Shown piece by piece: positions 1-35,743 of a DNA stretch of 60,000 bases. A program made the position numbers and the translations under genes. The DNA comes from Antedon mediterranea (Eukaryota > Echinodermata > Crinoidea > Comatulida > Antedonidae). Within the stretch, counting starts at the first letter, position 1; each line of letters starts with the position of its first letter. Under the pieces are notes generated by a model that searched no databases, had not been told where the DNA came from, and was given only the letters and a program-made list of their open reading frames with translations. The stretch spans positions 16,900,922 to 16,960,921 of the forward strand of contig NC_092678.1 of NCBI RefSeq assembly GCF_964355755.1. Reading direction: 5' to 3'.

Positions 1-972
1 GTCCTGTTGTTTGTGCGATGGATTTTCTTGTGCCTATTGTTTACCTGTGGAATTAAATTACACACACTTTCGCATCACAACTTTAATTACTGATTTACAC
101 AGCAATGGGCAAAGGATTCATCAAAGAATAATAAGTTGAATAAAAATTCACTTAAGAAATGCCGTAAGCTGTTTTCAAACTATTGATCAGCCCACTATTA
201 TTCCAACATCATGCCTCTCGTGCTATAGGGAATTTCCTGGATAGAGACGAGTGGAGCGCGAGAGTCGGCGGAGTGAGGCGGGCGTAGCTTGGACGGATTA
301 GTTTAGGGCCTACCAATTTCGCTCGGTGGCAATTAAATTTAATGTTTTAATTACGTCTGGATATAAACAATATAAAACTCAGTTTTTTCATCGGCAATAA
401 TATTTTATACATAGGCCTAGTCAATTTTGTTCCGCTTCAAATTTTAAAAGTTTGATGTTTCGACCTAAACAAAAGTGGGACGAATCGTCCATAGGCCGAA
501 ACGCCCTTGATTTGGCTAGCATGAAAGCATGTCTTGATCTTTTTTTAATTTGGCTGAAAAGGGTACTACTACTACTACAGCTTTGCCTAGCTAGCTAGGC
601 CTACACCTAAAAGCTAGGTCTACACCTAAATAAATTCAGATTTGTGTAGAATTTAACTATTTTAGCGAAAAAAAATTGTGATTGCTAGATATGCTGCTGA
701 TTTTGCTAGTTAATTTTTTTACAACTAGCAAAGTTTGCTAGTCGAAAAAAAAGTAAATTTCGAGCCCTGAGAACATACATTTTACGTACGGTACGGGACC
801 GAAAGACGTACGCAAAACATGGGATTCGTAAAATCCAGGTTGACTTTAATTTGACCCCCAAATATGTAGATCGTAGTAGCTAAAAAGGTCGGCTGACTAT
901 TACAGTTTCTTCCAATTTAAACTGCAGACACAAAAATATACAAACAAAAACATAAAATTAATAAATACTTAC
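1..972. other. Terminal part of a UBA1 intron, no exon seen
   Basis: No open frame resembling the UBA1 C-terminus on the minus strand. It contains a remnant of the TTTTACGTACGG-type MITE at about 770-910 (related to 22985-23513) and several AGGCCTA/TAGCTAGC words. The remainder is AT-rich and unassigned. Confidence 0.6.
770..910. mobile_element. Remnant of the TTTTACGTACGG MITE
   Basis: Starts with TTTTACGTACGGTACGGGAC and continues through GGGATTCGTAAAATC and GGTTGACTTTAATTTGACC, matching the left end of the full element at 22985-23513. The right end is not found. Confidence 0.6.
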
Positions 973-25102
<24,130 letters not shown>

Positions 25103-25961
25103 CTGAATAACATGACAAAGAAATTGCTTAGTCATTAGTGACGGTTTGTAATGGGCTAAAAATAACCATGACAACAAGGAGTAATTACCATGGTGAAACC
25201 AATCAGTTGGCTACACTAGCACAATGACATATATTGGTTTCTTAATTCAACTAAGGGTCTGTTCAGACCTGGGTTTAGTTGTATACAGATAATAAGATAA
25301 GTTTGCAACTGTGTTCTCCTGACGCAAGTCTTTACCAAAAAAGATTTGCTGGATTAGATTGGCTCAAACCGGTATTAAAAATGGTTTTATATGAAACATA
25401 CAATTACACATTTTGTTGTATAGTGGTTGTACAGTACAGGTTACAGTACAGCAGGCCTAGCCATTAAAAACACGATCACCAAAAGTTACATTTTGTCAAT
25501 TCAATAGACAAAATACAATATTATTTGACATTTTTGTATTTAGTAGCAAGTTTTCAATAATTCGTTACATAGCTTATAATTGTTTGAAATTCTGAATGAG
25601 CATCAGTGTTTTCCAACATTCTGAACGTAAGGAAATGATAGCTCATTGTCCTAAGTCTGGCATTATGTGGTAGTGTTGCCAGTTTCTTTGCACGTTGCTT
25701 TATCCTCCTAGTATTTTCAACTAGGTAGGCCTACTTGGATACTCTTTACAGCTGATAGTTTAACAAAAGTAACAGAACATTAATTAACCATGTCAAACGT
25801 ATTAGTGACAGTGAAACGTTTATTTTACGTTTAACCAAAACTACCAAGGGTTATTCATGAACTTATTATGTTAATATGCAAATTTAATGCAAAAAATATA
25901 TAACATTTCAGGAAGATCTTAGTTCCTCCAAACCAATTGAAAAAATGCCATACATTGCTTC

Positions 25962-26040
25962 AGTCGCGGGCTCAAGTTAGCGTTTACCGACCAACCGACC
26001 GACCAATATAGTGAGCTGTAGAGTCACGTTGCACGCGACT
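25962..26040. mobile_element. Short hairpin MITE AGTCGCG, second copy
   Basis: Ends AGTCGCG / CACGCGACT with CCGACCAACCGACCG inside, same family as 12162-12251. Confidence 0.55.
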
Positions 26041-26654
26041 AAAAATCTGTAAACTAGATCTGTATCATAATGATATATTATACTGTAGTACCACCTTTAC
26101 ACTTAGTTAGTACAATTCAAAATTAGTACAATTCAAAATTAGTTCAATTTTGAAAACATTTAATAGACAATTACCTGGCAGTGGCATACAGTAAATATCT
26201 TTTGGAAACAAAATTAGCCAATTAATATACAGATGAGAATCTTGTGGCGGGATTTCCATTACAAATTAATTACAAGATACAAGATAACTTTAATTCAAAC
26301 AGTTCGTCAACGAAAGATTTGAAATTGGTTTTTCTCATGGCAACTTAATATAAAAATAGAATGAAATCAGTAAAATGTTAAAACACAAAGAAAAATACAC
26401 AGAACAATAAAATATGTACAGAGGATAAACGCAATCAGGCGTTCCCAGGTGTTTTACTATTTGTGTTTGTCATTGTATCTAAATATGCATTGTGGGACAA
26501 ACGACAGTCGGTACCGTGCTGTCCATAACCTTGATGGTACTCTCACTCCCAGTACGATTAAACATGAAGGATGTACGGAGTGGATGAGTATCATCGTTCA
26601 TAAATGCAATTCTTAAAAATAGATATGATGCTTAATACAGTAGTGATCATCGTG

Positions 26655-26712
26655 TTCATAGGGCACATTTTTTTTGTCACATAATAAAGTTTGCTAGTGT
26701 AGACAGAGCATT
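26655..26712. mobile_element. 3' end of a TGTCTACACTATC-family MITE
   Basis: GGGCACATTTTTTTTGTCAC followed by AAAGTTTGCTAGTGTAGACA matches the right half of the family; the left half is missing. Confidence 0.55.
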
Positions 26713-26907
26713 ATAGGTTATACGTACATCAATCTGAATAACAGCAAGATGCTTTCAAGATCAGTATAAAATGAATAGGGAGTACATTAAAAGAAACCGA
26801 TAGATATACAGTACAAAAAGTGTACAAAGCCCAAAGTATTCTTTCTATTAAATTCAGAAAAAGGAAGTTGTGGTCACACACAGCAAACAAGATTGGAAAC
26901 AAAAAAA

Positions 26908-27283
26908 TTACCGTACTGACGCAAGTATAAGCCCACCCCCCTTGAACATGAAATCACGTCAAGCTTGGGGGTGGGCTTATACCCGAGGATCCAAAAATGC
27001 AGATCGTCAAAAACAGCACATGTACAGTACACTGTGTATTCCACCATGCGAGCGAGCGCCCTCACGTGTACGACGTTGCCTCTAAATACACAAGGTGTAG
27101 GGTGTCGAAAATTAAGCTTATAGGCTAGTTCGTGTAATTTATCGTAGAATAGGGAGGTTTCGCAACCTTACGAATACGATAACGAAAACGGATACGTCAT
27201 ACATTTGTGAAACTTTTGAGCTGATCCCCATTTCATATTCGTAAAGCGTATTCGTGTTGACGAATATCACGGTAGTACGGTAA
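26908..27283. mobile_element. TTACCGTACTGACG-family element, second copy
   Basis: The left end is TTACCGTACTGACG with the subterminal GGGGGTGGGCTTATACCCG pair. About 120 bp around CGTGTACGACGTTGCCTCT and TTCGTGTAATTTATCGTAG matches the first copy at 5330. The right end is degenerate (AGTACGGTAA) and the interior departs after 27150. Confidence 0.6.
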
Positions 27284-28620
27284 TAATTCAAAATCCTTTG
27301 TACTTTTAGTCACAAAGAAATGCAAAGTGTGTGGATAAGGATCAGTGTCCTCAATTACATTATTGGGTGTCTGTGCATAATGATTTTAGCATCCTCTTTA
27401 CAGATTAAATGTAGTCCGAAATAGGCAGATTTGTAATAATTTTAATACTGGGCTTGTTCAGAAACAAACAGGTACGGTAGTACTGTACTGTATGATTTTG
27501 TATTCACCATGGCATACAACCCTCTAGTGTACAGTCTGTTCAAACTAAGAAAAGATACACTAGGTGATACTGATAGATACCTCTTACGACACTGAACTTT
27601 CATTCGCTACGAATGCTGAAAGAAGGTAAGTGCACGACGTTTAGAATATGTCATGCATCAATGATTTTGACCTACAACAAATTAGAGTTACTATCACAAC
27701 CAGGCATTTTCCCGAATCTGCAACACTACAGTTTGCAGCGAGTAATTTAGAGTCCAACACTTTACTTGTGTACAGTACAATGCCAGTGACGATGTTTACT
27801 ATGAAAGCATAACACCATACAGTGTCTAAAACCAGTCTAAAATAATAATTACTAATCAATGACCTCATACTAGCCACATGATATCAGGACACTGTCTAAG
27901 TGGAAATATTGAGTCACACAGTATCACTTCCCAAATTAGTTGTTCCCCATGTTGCTTGCCTGCTTCCCAAGATACTTTACTTGAAAATCACCTGATATTT
28001 TTAAATTAACGTTCCGCAAACATTTTTTTAAGATCCAGATGGTATTTTCCTACATTCGATAATCTAAATAGGTTCTGAAATAGTGGACCCCCAAATACTT
28101 AATGGACTCTACTACCCATTTATGTTGAACAAGGTATGTTTCTCCACACACACGAGGGCGCAATTGCTATTTTTTGCTGTTGTTTACTAAGAAAATAATG
28201 GATTTCATTACTTTATTAAATCTAACATCCGACTTGTTATGAACAGGATATAAAGAACTCTAAAGAAAGAACATACAGTGCTTACACCACCCAGCTGAAA
28301 CACAACTTTACAGAATGAGGTTAGCTACTAACATATAACTGTTAGTGTTACTTCAACAATTTTAATAATATTGTCCAGATGAAAGGAAATGATTATCAAT
28401 TATTTATATTAAAAAACATTTTAATCTCATCATGCAATATAGTATGTACTGTACTCCATGGCATCTTCAACGGAAACAAACTCAATTTCCTATTATTTCA
28501 ATAATTTCAACCATCTGCCATTTCTATCTTGAAATACGAAAAAATTATTGAAGAGCAAAGACAAAACTTTACAGAAAATTATTCTTTCAAGCAAAACAGC
28601 TTTCGGCATGTTTTACCCAA

Positions 28621-28880
28621 GGGTCAATCCATACCAATTCAACAAATGGGATGGCTGGGTACCATCTTAGATTCCTTGAAACTAGCATAATATGCAACTA
28701 CATAATGTCTCACGAACACACGAATCAAAATGCCACAGACAACACATTCCAAATGGGAAATTTGTGGTTTGTTCGTGAGACGTATAGTTATATTAGCATA
28801 TTATACGTGAATTTCAAGGAAATCTGAGATGGTATACCCAGCCATGATTTTCATAAAATTTGTTGGCATGGAATGATCCT
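28621..28880. mobile_element. Hairpin MITE with roughly 100-bp imperfect arms
   Basis: GGGTCAATCCATACCAATTC, GGCTGGGTACCATCTTAGAT and TGTCTCACGAAC on the left arm pair with GTTCGTGAGACG, ATCTGAGATGGTATACCCAG and TGGCATGGAATGATCC on the right. No coding potential. Confidence 0.65.
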
Positions 28881-29219
28881 AACATTTGTATCATAACCAC
28901 CCTGTATGTTAATAAAACTATACCACACAGTGACACAAGCTAAGGTCAAATTTGCTTTTGCAAAACTGGCGAAAGGTCGCTGATCTGTCTGCCAAATTGT
29001 AAATTCTTTAGCACATTATTACAATTTTTAAAAAACCATGAAAATGGCAACCTTCTTCGGTTAATCATACGTGTAGGTGTTTTATATTTTATTCATTTAA
29101 AATTTATGATTAAAATAAAATATAAAACATGGGCCCATGCAAGAATTTTCTAACATTGTCTAAGTAGTAGACACAGTCTGTACTATTGTATTTGTATTTT
29201 GTATTAATATTTGTCCTCA

Positions 29220-29515
29220 GTGAGGAAATTAGGATTAGGCCCTCCACGGACCCACGGCAGCCAGCAGTGCAGCGCCTACCAGATTAGGCAATGAGAGTAA
29301 AGCATCTTGCCTAAGGATGCAATTAGTATGGTACAGATAACCTCGAACCCATGCCTATCACATGCTAGTCCGATATTACCATTACACCATCACTCTCCAG
29401 TATATACAGCACCCCCCACGATTTCTAGACGGTCTCCCATCCAGAACGCAACCGGGCCCAACGTTGCTTAACTTCGGTGATCTGACGAGAACCGGTGTTA
29501 CTCTGTGTAGTAGAC
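29220..29515 (-). repeat. SINE with chimeric 5S rRNA / tRNA head
   Basis: On the minus strand, 29515-29402 resembles 5S rRNA (CTCGTCAGATCACCGAAGTT, AAGCAACGTTGGGCCCGGTT, GGATGGGAGACCG, GGGTGCTGTA). It is followed at 29396-29333 by a tRNA-like unit (TGATGGTGTAATGGTAAT as A-box, GGGTTCGAGG as B-box) and then a body to about 29220. A real 5S gene is unlikely because the 5' third is altered. Confidence 0.7.
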
Positions 29516-30617
29516 ACTTGTGATTGGCGTCAGGCCTATCTGTACATGTGCATACTGTAGGCGAATTTCTCATCCGACCTGGTCCTGGACCAGTTTGTAC
29601 TTTGTTGTTTTGCCATCAAAGAATCAAATAAAACAAAATAATAAATACATATTTTACTTTAATTTATAAATTCAGGTAAAAGTTCACTGGGAATTATTAA
29701 GATTTTGTGAAAAATTAAATTAGGCTTTAGGCCATACAAAATATAACATTTTTCTTCTGTCTAGTCTACTGTGTAGATCATCTGCAATAAATATTGAATT
29801 GAATAACATTTGATAAAATGTATTTTGCAATGAATTCTTCTTGTTGGCTCATTAAATGAGGCATGGTGGTTGAAAAGTTATTTAAACTTTGATTGAACAA
29901 AGGAATTTGTATTCATTTGTAAGGCTTTATTTTATCAAAAAAAAACCAGAACATAATACACAACAATGGTCGATATTCATTCAGAACTAATTATAAGGCT
30001 ATAACAACTGGGTAACTAACAATTTTTAAGAAATTAAAAGTCACCGGCGAAAAAAACGAATGGTGGACGCATTCCATCCCAGCAGCAAAGAAAGGGCAAG
30101 GCCTGACATTTTGCATGACGTATTTTTCAGATTTCATTGCATTATTTAAAACTTCTTACCATATTTTATCCACAATCTTTGCATTAAAATCAGTCTTGAT
30201 CATGTTATGCTACAAAATTGTTGAAATGAGAAGAATATTTTTACTAATATTAGGTTAAATCATAGCAGAACTTGAGACAGTTTTCTGTGATTCACGTCTG
30301 CTCTCTATCATACAAAACCGTTCCACGAGAGGCAGCAAGCACAGACCGCACACATGTGAAGCCCTCTCTCGATTTCCGCGAGGGCTTTGTACTTTTAGCG
30401 ACCCATTCTGCACAATATCTATACAAATAATAACAATTTAAACCAATAATATCTAAAAATAATCTTACCAAAACTACTTAAAAAATATGGCACATTTACA
30501 CTAAATTCCACAATGGAATTTAGCTGCTCGCCAGGTAATAATGATACAAAAAATTCAATGTTTCCGTCGCTATGTATGTCGCTTTACGGGCAGTCCGTCC
30601 GTTGACTACTTTTTTAC

Positions 30618-30780
30618 CTGTGAGACCCGGAAGGAGATTGCATGATTATTGAATTTTAATATTTCAAACAAAAAAAAATTGCCAGAAAGAATGCTATTAG
30701 CAGAATATTATAATTATGATCGGGGCGGCGGCGGAAGAGGAGAGCGCGCGACGACGAGAGGAGAGTAACACATAATAAAT
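30618..30780 (-). promoter_or_regulatory. Candidate UBA1 promoter / 5' untranslated exon
   Basis: Minus-strand reading has a GC-rich patch (30720-30770), an ETS-like CTTCCGGG (30626-30633) and then CAG/GTAAAA at 30618, a usable splice donor. UBA1 needs a noncoding first exon because its ATG abuts an acceptor at 25102. No transcript support is available, so this is a positional guess. Confidence 0.25.
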
Positions 30781-31240
30781 ATAATTATCAATAAATGTAT
30801 TTACTAACTTTTAATATTAAGTGAAATGTTTCAAATTGAAAAATTATTTATTAAAATTTGAAAATATATATTTATTACATACAATCCGATTATTATTTAA
30901 TATTGATATATCCTATAAAATTATTATTTAGAACTTGGAATAATCATGGGAATACAGTAATTGATATCGTGCGTGTCTAAATTATAGAGGGCGCTATGGC
31001 ATTTCAAAATTACATCAATTCATAGAGGGCGCAATTAAGAATAGAAATAATGACATAAGTTTTACCCAATATTTGCATGCATTTATTATAACATTTTTTA
31101 CTAGTATATCTTTTGTTTATTTGTTATTTAATTGTTTAAGAATGCATGTTTATCAAAAAACTGGGTAGATTGTACTGTAATTAGTTAATTAGTAGGATCG
31201 GAAAGGATATCGGGAGAGTTATAAGAGGTCACAGTAACAT

Positions 31241-31586
31241 AAAAGATGTGTTGTCCTCCCCTGAAATAATATTTTTTTCAATTTTTTTTCGAATATGCCA
31301 TTTTAATGTCACGTAATAGTTATCCACTTTGAACAAAGTTTAAATTGAAAAACAATGTATTTACCTAAAAAAAAATTAATTTAAAGCAAAATATAGATTG
31401 GCTGCCAGCCAATGGGTTTTTGGTTGAATTTGACCATTTATTTTGTCATTTTATATAAGAAAACATACTTTTTTCTTCTTTTTTTTACGGAAGGGATTAA
31501 CTTTATTAGATTACAAAATAACCTATTTAAATTCTGATTTAATTATTAACCTTTATTTTTCCTGTTTTTGGGGGACAATACATCTT
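31241..31586. mobile_element. MITE of the TGTATTGTCCCC family (346 bp)
   Basis: Left AAAAGATGTGTTGTCCTCCC, right TTTTTGGGGGACAATACATC. Interior GCTGCCAGCCAATGGGTTTT and TGGTTGAATTTGACCATTT is shared with 52033 and the satellite spacers. Confidence 0.75.
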
Positions 31587-32436
31587 AAATAAACATTTTA
31601 ATATATTAATACAAATATAACTTAGGCCCCACATTGTGTTTATTTAAATTGTTGAAAGTACAGTTTATTCTTGATATTCAGTTGTATTTGTATAGTTAAC
31701 AGTATACAAGGACTGAAATTAAAACACGTTTTTGTGCAAAATATAAATAAGTAAAGTAGACTAGGCTATGAATGAGGTAGGTGCCACCCGGAGAGGTAGA
31801 AATTCTCATATGACTTTTCTAGACCAGTTTTTTCTGGGGAATCCAAATATATTGGGTAAACGAGCTGTAACCTGAGAACTTTCGCGTGAGGGCGCTTTTT
31901 TTCAAAATGGCTGCCAGTTACAATAGACTATGATATCTTGGCAACCACTGGTCATAGAGAGGTGATTTTGGTGTCAAATTATTCGGAATGTACATGTTCC
32001 TATTTGATGTAATAGAACATTTTGTCAGAAAATGGCCGGAAATATCTCTATTGACCTTTGACCTAATATCTAACAGATATCATATCTCCGTAACTACTCG
32101 ACACAGAAAGTTGTAATTGGTGTCAAACTCTCCAGAATATAGATGTTTATATTCAGACTAATAGAACATTATCTGTAAAAATGACCGGAAATAACGTTAC
32201 TGACCTTTGACCCAAAATGCAAGAAATTTCTCCCATCTGATCACGTTAATTTTGTCAATTAATTCATTTTGTGCCAATTGGAGGTTGACATTCTCATATT
32301 ATTTTCTGGACCAGTTTTTCATGTGCAATCCGAATATATGAGATAAATAAGCCATAACAAGGCCAATAATTTAATTCTTTTACTATATACTGTACATGCT
32401 TCCCTTTAGTGTTTCAGACTGTATGTCGTGTATTAA

Positions 32437-33890
32437 TCTTCAAGATCGCTCACATCACTGCAATCTGAAAATTCTTCATATTCATTATGTGTAAACAGTT
32501 CCTGGACATCAGTGAGAATCACTGTCTCAATCCATTTAGGCTCCATTTGTTCGTTCCATCCATTGTGTGTACTGTTGTTGACAAAATCATTGACATCTGC
32601 TGATTGCCATTCTTTAGTAATGAAGTGTGCTCTAGGTATATGAAACTCAAGGGTCTGCTGACATAGTGGCAGTAATTATATATCTGTAATCTTGTTGTGT
32701 CTGGAAAACTTTCTGTTGAAGATATCATATCTTGCTTGATTTACACTTTTCCCCTTAACTCCATACAATAGTGAAACATACTCTTAAAATTCCTCATACA
32801 ACTCTTTTGATGGAACATCTGACACTCCAAGGTTGCAGAATGTGTCAACAAATTTTGCTTTTGATTCCAGAAGCTTCCAGCAGGTACGTTTTCCTTTCCG
32901 AAAGAAAGCGGAGTTATAATCGTTACCTGTGAAAGCATGGAATCCAATAAGGGATGATTTCTGCGCTTTTGTTAAATCAATGTCACTCAATTTCAGTACC
33001 TTTCGGTATTTCCCAGTGTTTGTATCAATAATTACCCTCTGCCCATCATCTATGAAATGAGATAGTGCAATGACTGGAATATCAATGTCTCCAGAATGGG
33101 AACGAATTATTGCTACGCCTTGATTGTTATTTGTTAAAGCATGCTTTGCATGCAGGATGACTTTCGTGTAGGCTTCTTCTTCCGGCTACTATTAAGCTCC
33201 GGAACCAATACAACATCTCAGTTAGTAACGTAGATGTATTCTTTGTACGATGAAAAGTAGATAACATCACTCCTCATATCTGTTAGAATGCTTTCTTTCT
33301 TTGACACTAGTACACAGCGAATAAGCTCAATCAATCTGGTCTTGTTCTCGCCGTTGGCAAGGAAATTGTTGAAATCACGGGCCAACTTTGATATTGTTGA
33401 GCTTACAATTGCTTTTGGTGCAATACCGCGTATGTTTCTCTCAACAGACTTAATGCTTTTTGGCAGGTATGCATCGGTAACAATATCAACTCGCTTGTAT
33501 CCTTTAGGGATGCTGTTGAAAACCTTTGCTACAAGATCCTCGTACGCACGCATCAGGGTAAGATGTAAATGTTCTGATTAATGCCATCAAGTCAACAACA
33601 TAGGCAATGACAGTAGCCTTTGCTGGCAGTGCCCGACCAGGATCTATAACATCAGTTGAAATTTCGATGAGAATTTCCATTAGGACACTTTTCTGAGTTG
33701 TTCGTCTTGTCCCATCTGCATTAGCAAGGCTTAACGGGACAGGGGTAAGTGGATACTCAAAGGCTTTCTTAAAGTCAATTATTCTACCATGCTTTGTTGA
33801 GGTGGCAAGAAGCTTTCCTAAAACATCCCGATTAGCTTATATTACTCTTACTTTCCCATTTTCCTTGATTTCGAGTTTCTTCCCACTATT
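32437..33890 (-). pseudogene. Decayed transposon protein with FEN/PIN-like motifs (left arm)
   Basis: Minus-strand fragments read FEYPLTPVPLSLANADGTRR, IVTDAYLPKSIKSVERNIRG, NNFLANGENKTRLIELI, then a shared stop after YVTN. A frameshift follows in the EEADMKVILHAKHA region, then DLTKAQKSSLIGFHAFTGND, FFRKGKRTCWKLL and a C-terminal EFSDCSDVSDLED. The order VTDxY / SxxxxERxxRG / EEADxxxLHAxHA / HAxTGxD marks a repetitive protein family common in invertebrate genomes. EEAD, D-x-D and TGND spacing resembles FEN1/XPG (PIN-fold) nucleases; that is an inference. Confidence 0.65.
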
Positions 33891-33959
33891 TGAAAATAAA
33901 GTGAGATGATGTTATGGATCCTGGTCGAGCACTGCGAGAAACAGACGCGGTATTGCACC

Positions 33960-34829
33960 AAAAGTAATTGTAAGCTCAAAAATATCAAAGTTGCCCCGTG
34001 ATTTTAACAATTTCCTTGCCAACGGCAAAAACAAGACCAGATTGATTGAGCTTATTCGCTGTGTACTAGTGTCAAAGAAAGAAAGCATTCTAACAGATAT
34101 GAGGAGTGATGTTATCTACTTTTCATCGTACAAAGAATGCATCTACGTTACTAACTGAGATGTTGTATTGGTTCCGGAGCTTAATAGTAGCCAAGAAGAA
34201 GCCGACATGAAAGTCATCCTGCATGCAAAGCATGCTTTAACAAATAACAATCAAGGCGTAGCAATAATTCGTTCCCATTCTGGAGACTTTGACATTCCAG
34301 TCATTTCACTATCTCATTTCATAGATGATGGGCAGAGGGTAATTATTGATACAAACACTGGGAAATACCGAAATGTACTGAAATTGAGTGACATTGATTT
34401 AACAAAAGCGCAGACACATTCTGCAACCTTGGAGTGTCAGATGTTCCATCAAAAGAGTTGTATGAGGAACTTGAAGAGTATGTTTCACCATTGTATGGAG
34501 TGAAGGGGAAAAGTGTAAATCAAGCAAGATATGATATCTTCAACAGAAAGTTTTCCAGACACAACAAGATTACAGATATATCATTACTGCCACTATGTCA
34601 GCAGACCCTTGAGTTTCATATACTTAGAGCAAACTTCATTACTAAAGAATGGCAATCAGCAGACGTCAATGATTTTGTCAACAACAGTACACACAATGGA
34701 TGGAACGAACAAATGGAGCCTAAATGGATTGAGACAGTGATGCCCACTGATGTCCAGGAACTGTTTACACATAATGAATATGAAGACTTTTCAGATTGCA
34801 GTGATGTGAGCGATCTTGAAGATTAATAC
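33960..34829 (+). pseudogene. Decayed transposon protein with FEN/PIN-like motifs (right arm)
   Basis: Inverted copy of the left-arm ORF. It carries the same in-frame stop (TAACTGA near 34155), then VPELNSSQEEADMKVILHAK and VISLSHFIDDGQR. A deletion of about 115 bp after DLTKAQ removes the HAFTGND-FFRKGKR block and shifts frame. The C-terminal part (34434-34829) stays open and ends VSDLED. Not functional as it stands. Confidence 0.65.
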
Positions 34830-35670
34830 ACGACATACAGACTGAAACACTAAAGGGAAGCATGTATGTAGTAAAAGAATTAAATTCTTGGCCTTGTTAT
34901 GGCTTATTTATCTCATATTACTCGGATTGCACATGAAAAACTGGTCAAGAAAATAATATGAGAATGTCAACCTCCAATTGGCACAAAATGAATTAATTGA
35001 CAGGATTAACGTGATCAGATAGGAGAAATGTCTTGCATTTTGGGTCAAAGGTCAGTAACGTTATTTCCGGTCATTTTTACAGATAATGTTCTATTAGTTT
35101 GAATATAAACATCTATATTCTGGAGAGTTTGACACCAATTACAACTTTCTGTGTCCAGTAGTTACGGAGATATGATATCTGTTAGATATTGGGTCAAAGG
35201 TCAATAGAGGTATTTCCGGCCATTTTCTGACAAAATTTTCTATTACATCAAATAGGAACATGTACATTCCAAACAATTTGACACCAAAATCAACTCTCTA
35301 TGACCAGTGGTTGCCAAGATATCATAGTCTACTGTAACTGGCAGCCATTTTGAAAAAAAGCGCCCTCACGCGAAAGTTCTCAGGTTACAGCCCGTTTACC
35401 CAATATATTTGGATTCCCCAGAAAAAACTGGTCTAGAAAAGTTATATGAGAATTTCTACCTCTCCGGGTGGCACCTACCTCATTCATAGCCTAGTCTAAA
35501 GGAACCGTAATAAAATTTTCAACAAATTACACTAACCGTCGTGTGAGGGCGGGCCAAATCTTCTTGAATCTACTCATGCGTATCAGGAATAATAAACATC
35601 ATCTCCATGTGTGTGAGATGGTAACCGTGTGAGATCTGTGTGTGCGGCGGAACATAATTCATACATTAAA

Positions 35671-35743
35671 ATGTCTAATTACTCTTGGTGGTCACAACAA
35701 ATGCTAAAAATTGTACGACAGTGCAATTCTTTAAATCAACCAG
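35671..35743 (+). CDS. DUF4743/Nudix exon 1 (start)
   Basis: Codes [20 protein letters not shown] plus LNQP. The family normally starts with a LLxxVRxCN helix, matching LKIVRQCN, and the phase-1 end joins the next exon as Glu25. The donor is a weak G/GTTGTT. Least certain exon of the gene. Confidence 0.7.

Larger units (their letters stand above)
25103..31756. other. Intergenic region, no conserved gene recognised
   Basis: Between the UBA1 start codon and the palindromic transposon. No open frame shows conserved protein motifs. It contains a MITE fragment (26655-26712), TIR elements (25962, 26908, 31241), a hairpin MITE (28621-28880), a 5S/tRNA SINE (29220-29515) and the candidate UBA1 promoter near 30.6 kb. 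The rest is AT-rich and unassigned. Confidence 0.6.
31757..35498. mobile_element. 3.7-kb palindromic composite of two inverted transposon copies
   Basis: Ends TAGACTAGGCTATGAATGAG and its inverse at 35498. The left arm (31757 to about 33660) and right arm (about 33904 to 35498) are inverted copies of the same 3' half of a transposon, joined by a 240-bp loop. The right arm has lost about 115 bp near 34413 and about 200 bp near 33936 relative to the left. Outside the ORF, each arm has a noncoding tail with GACCTTTGACC-containing subrepeats. Flanking TA is the likely target site. Confidence 0.8.

Noticed and set aside
29402-29515. Genuine 5S rRNA gene
   Set aside because: The first third departs from 5S consensus and the unit is joined to a tRNA-like sequence and a repeat body, so it is a SINE.
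30359-30387. Hairpin AAGCCCTC...GAGGGCTT as a terminator or processing signal
   Set aside because: A short stem-loop with no adjacent gene end on either strand; rho-independent logic does not apply in a eukaryote.
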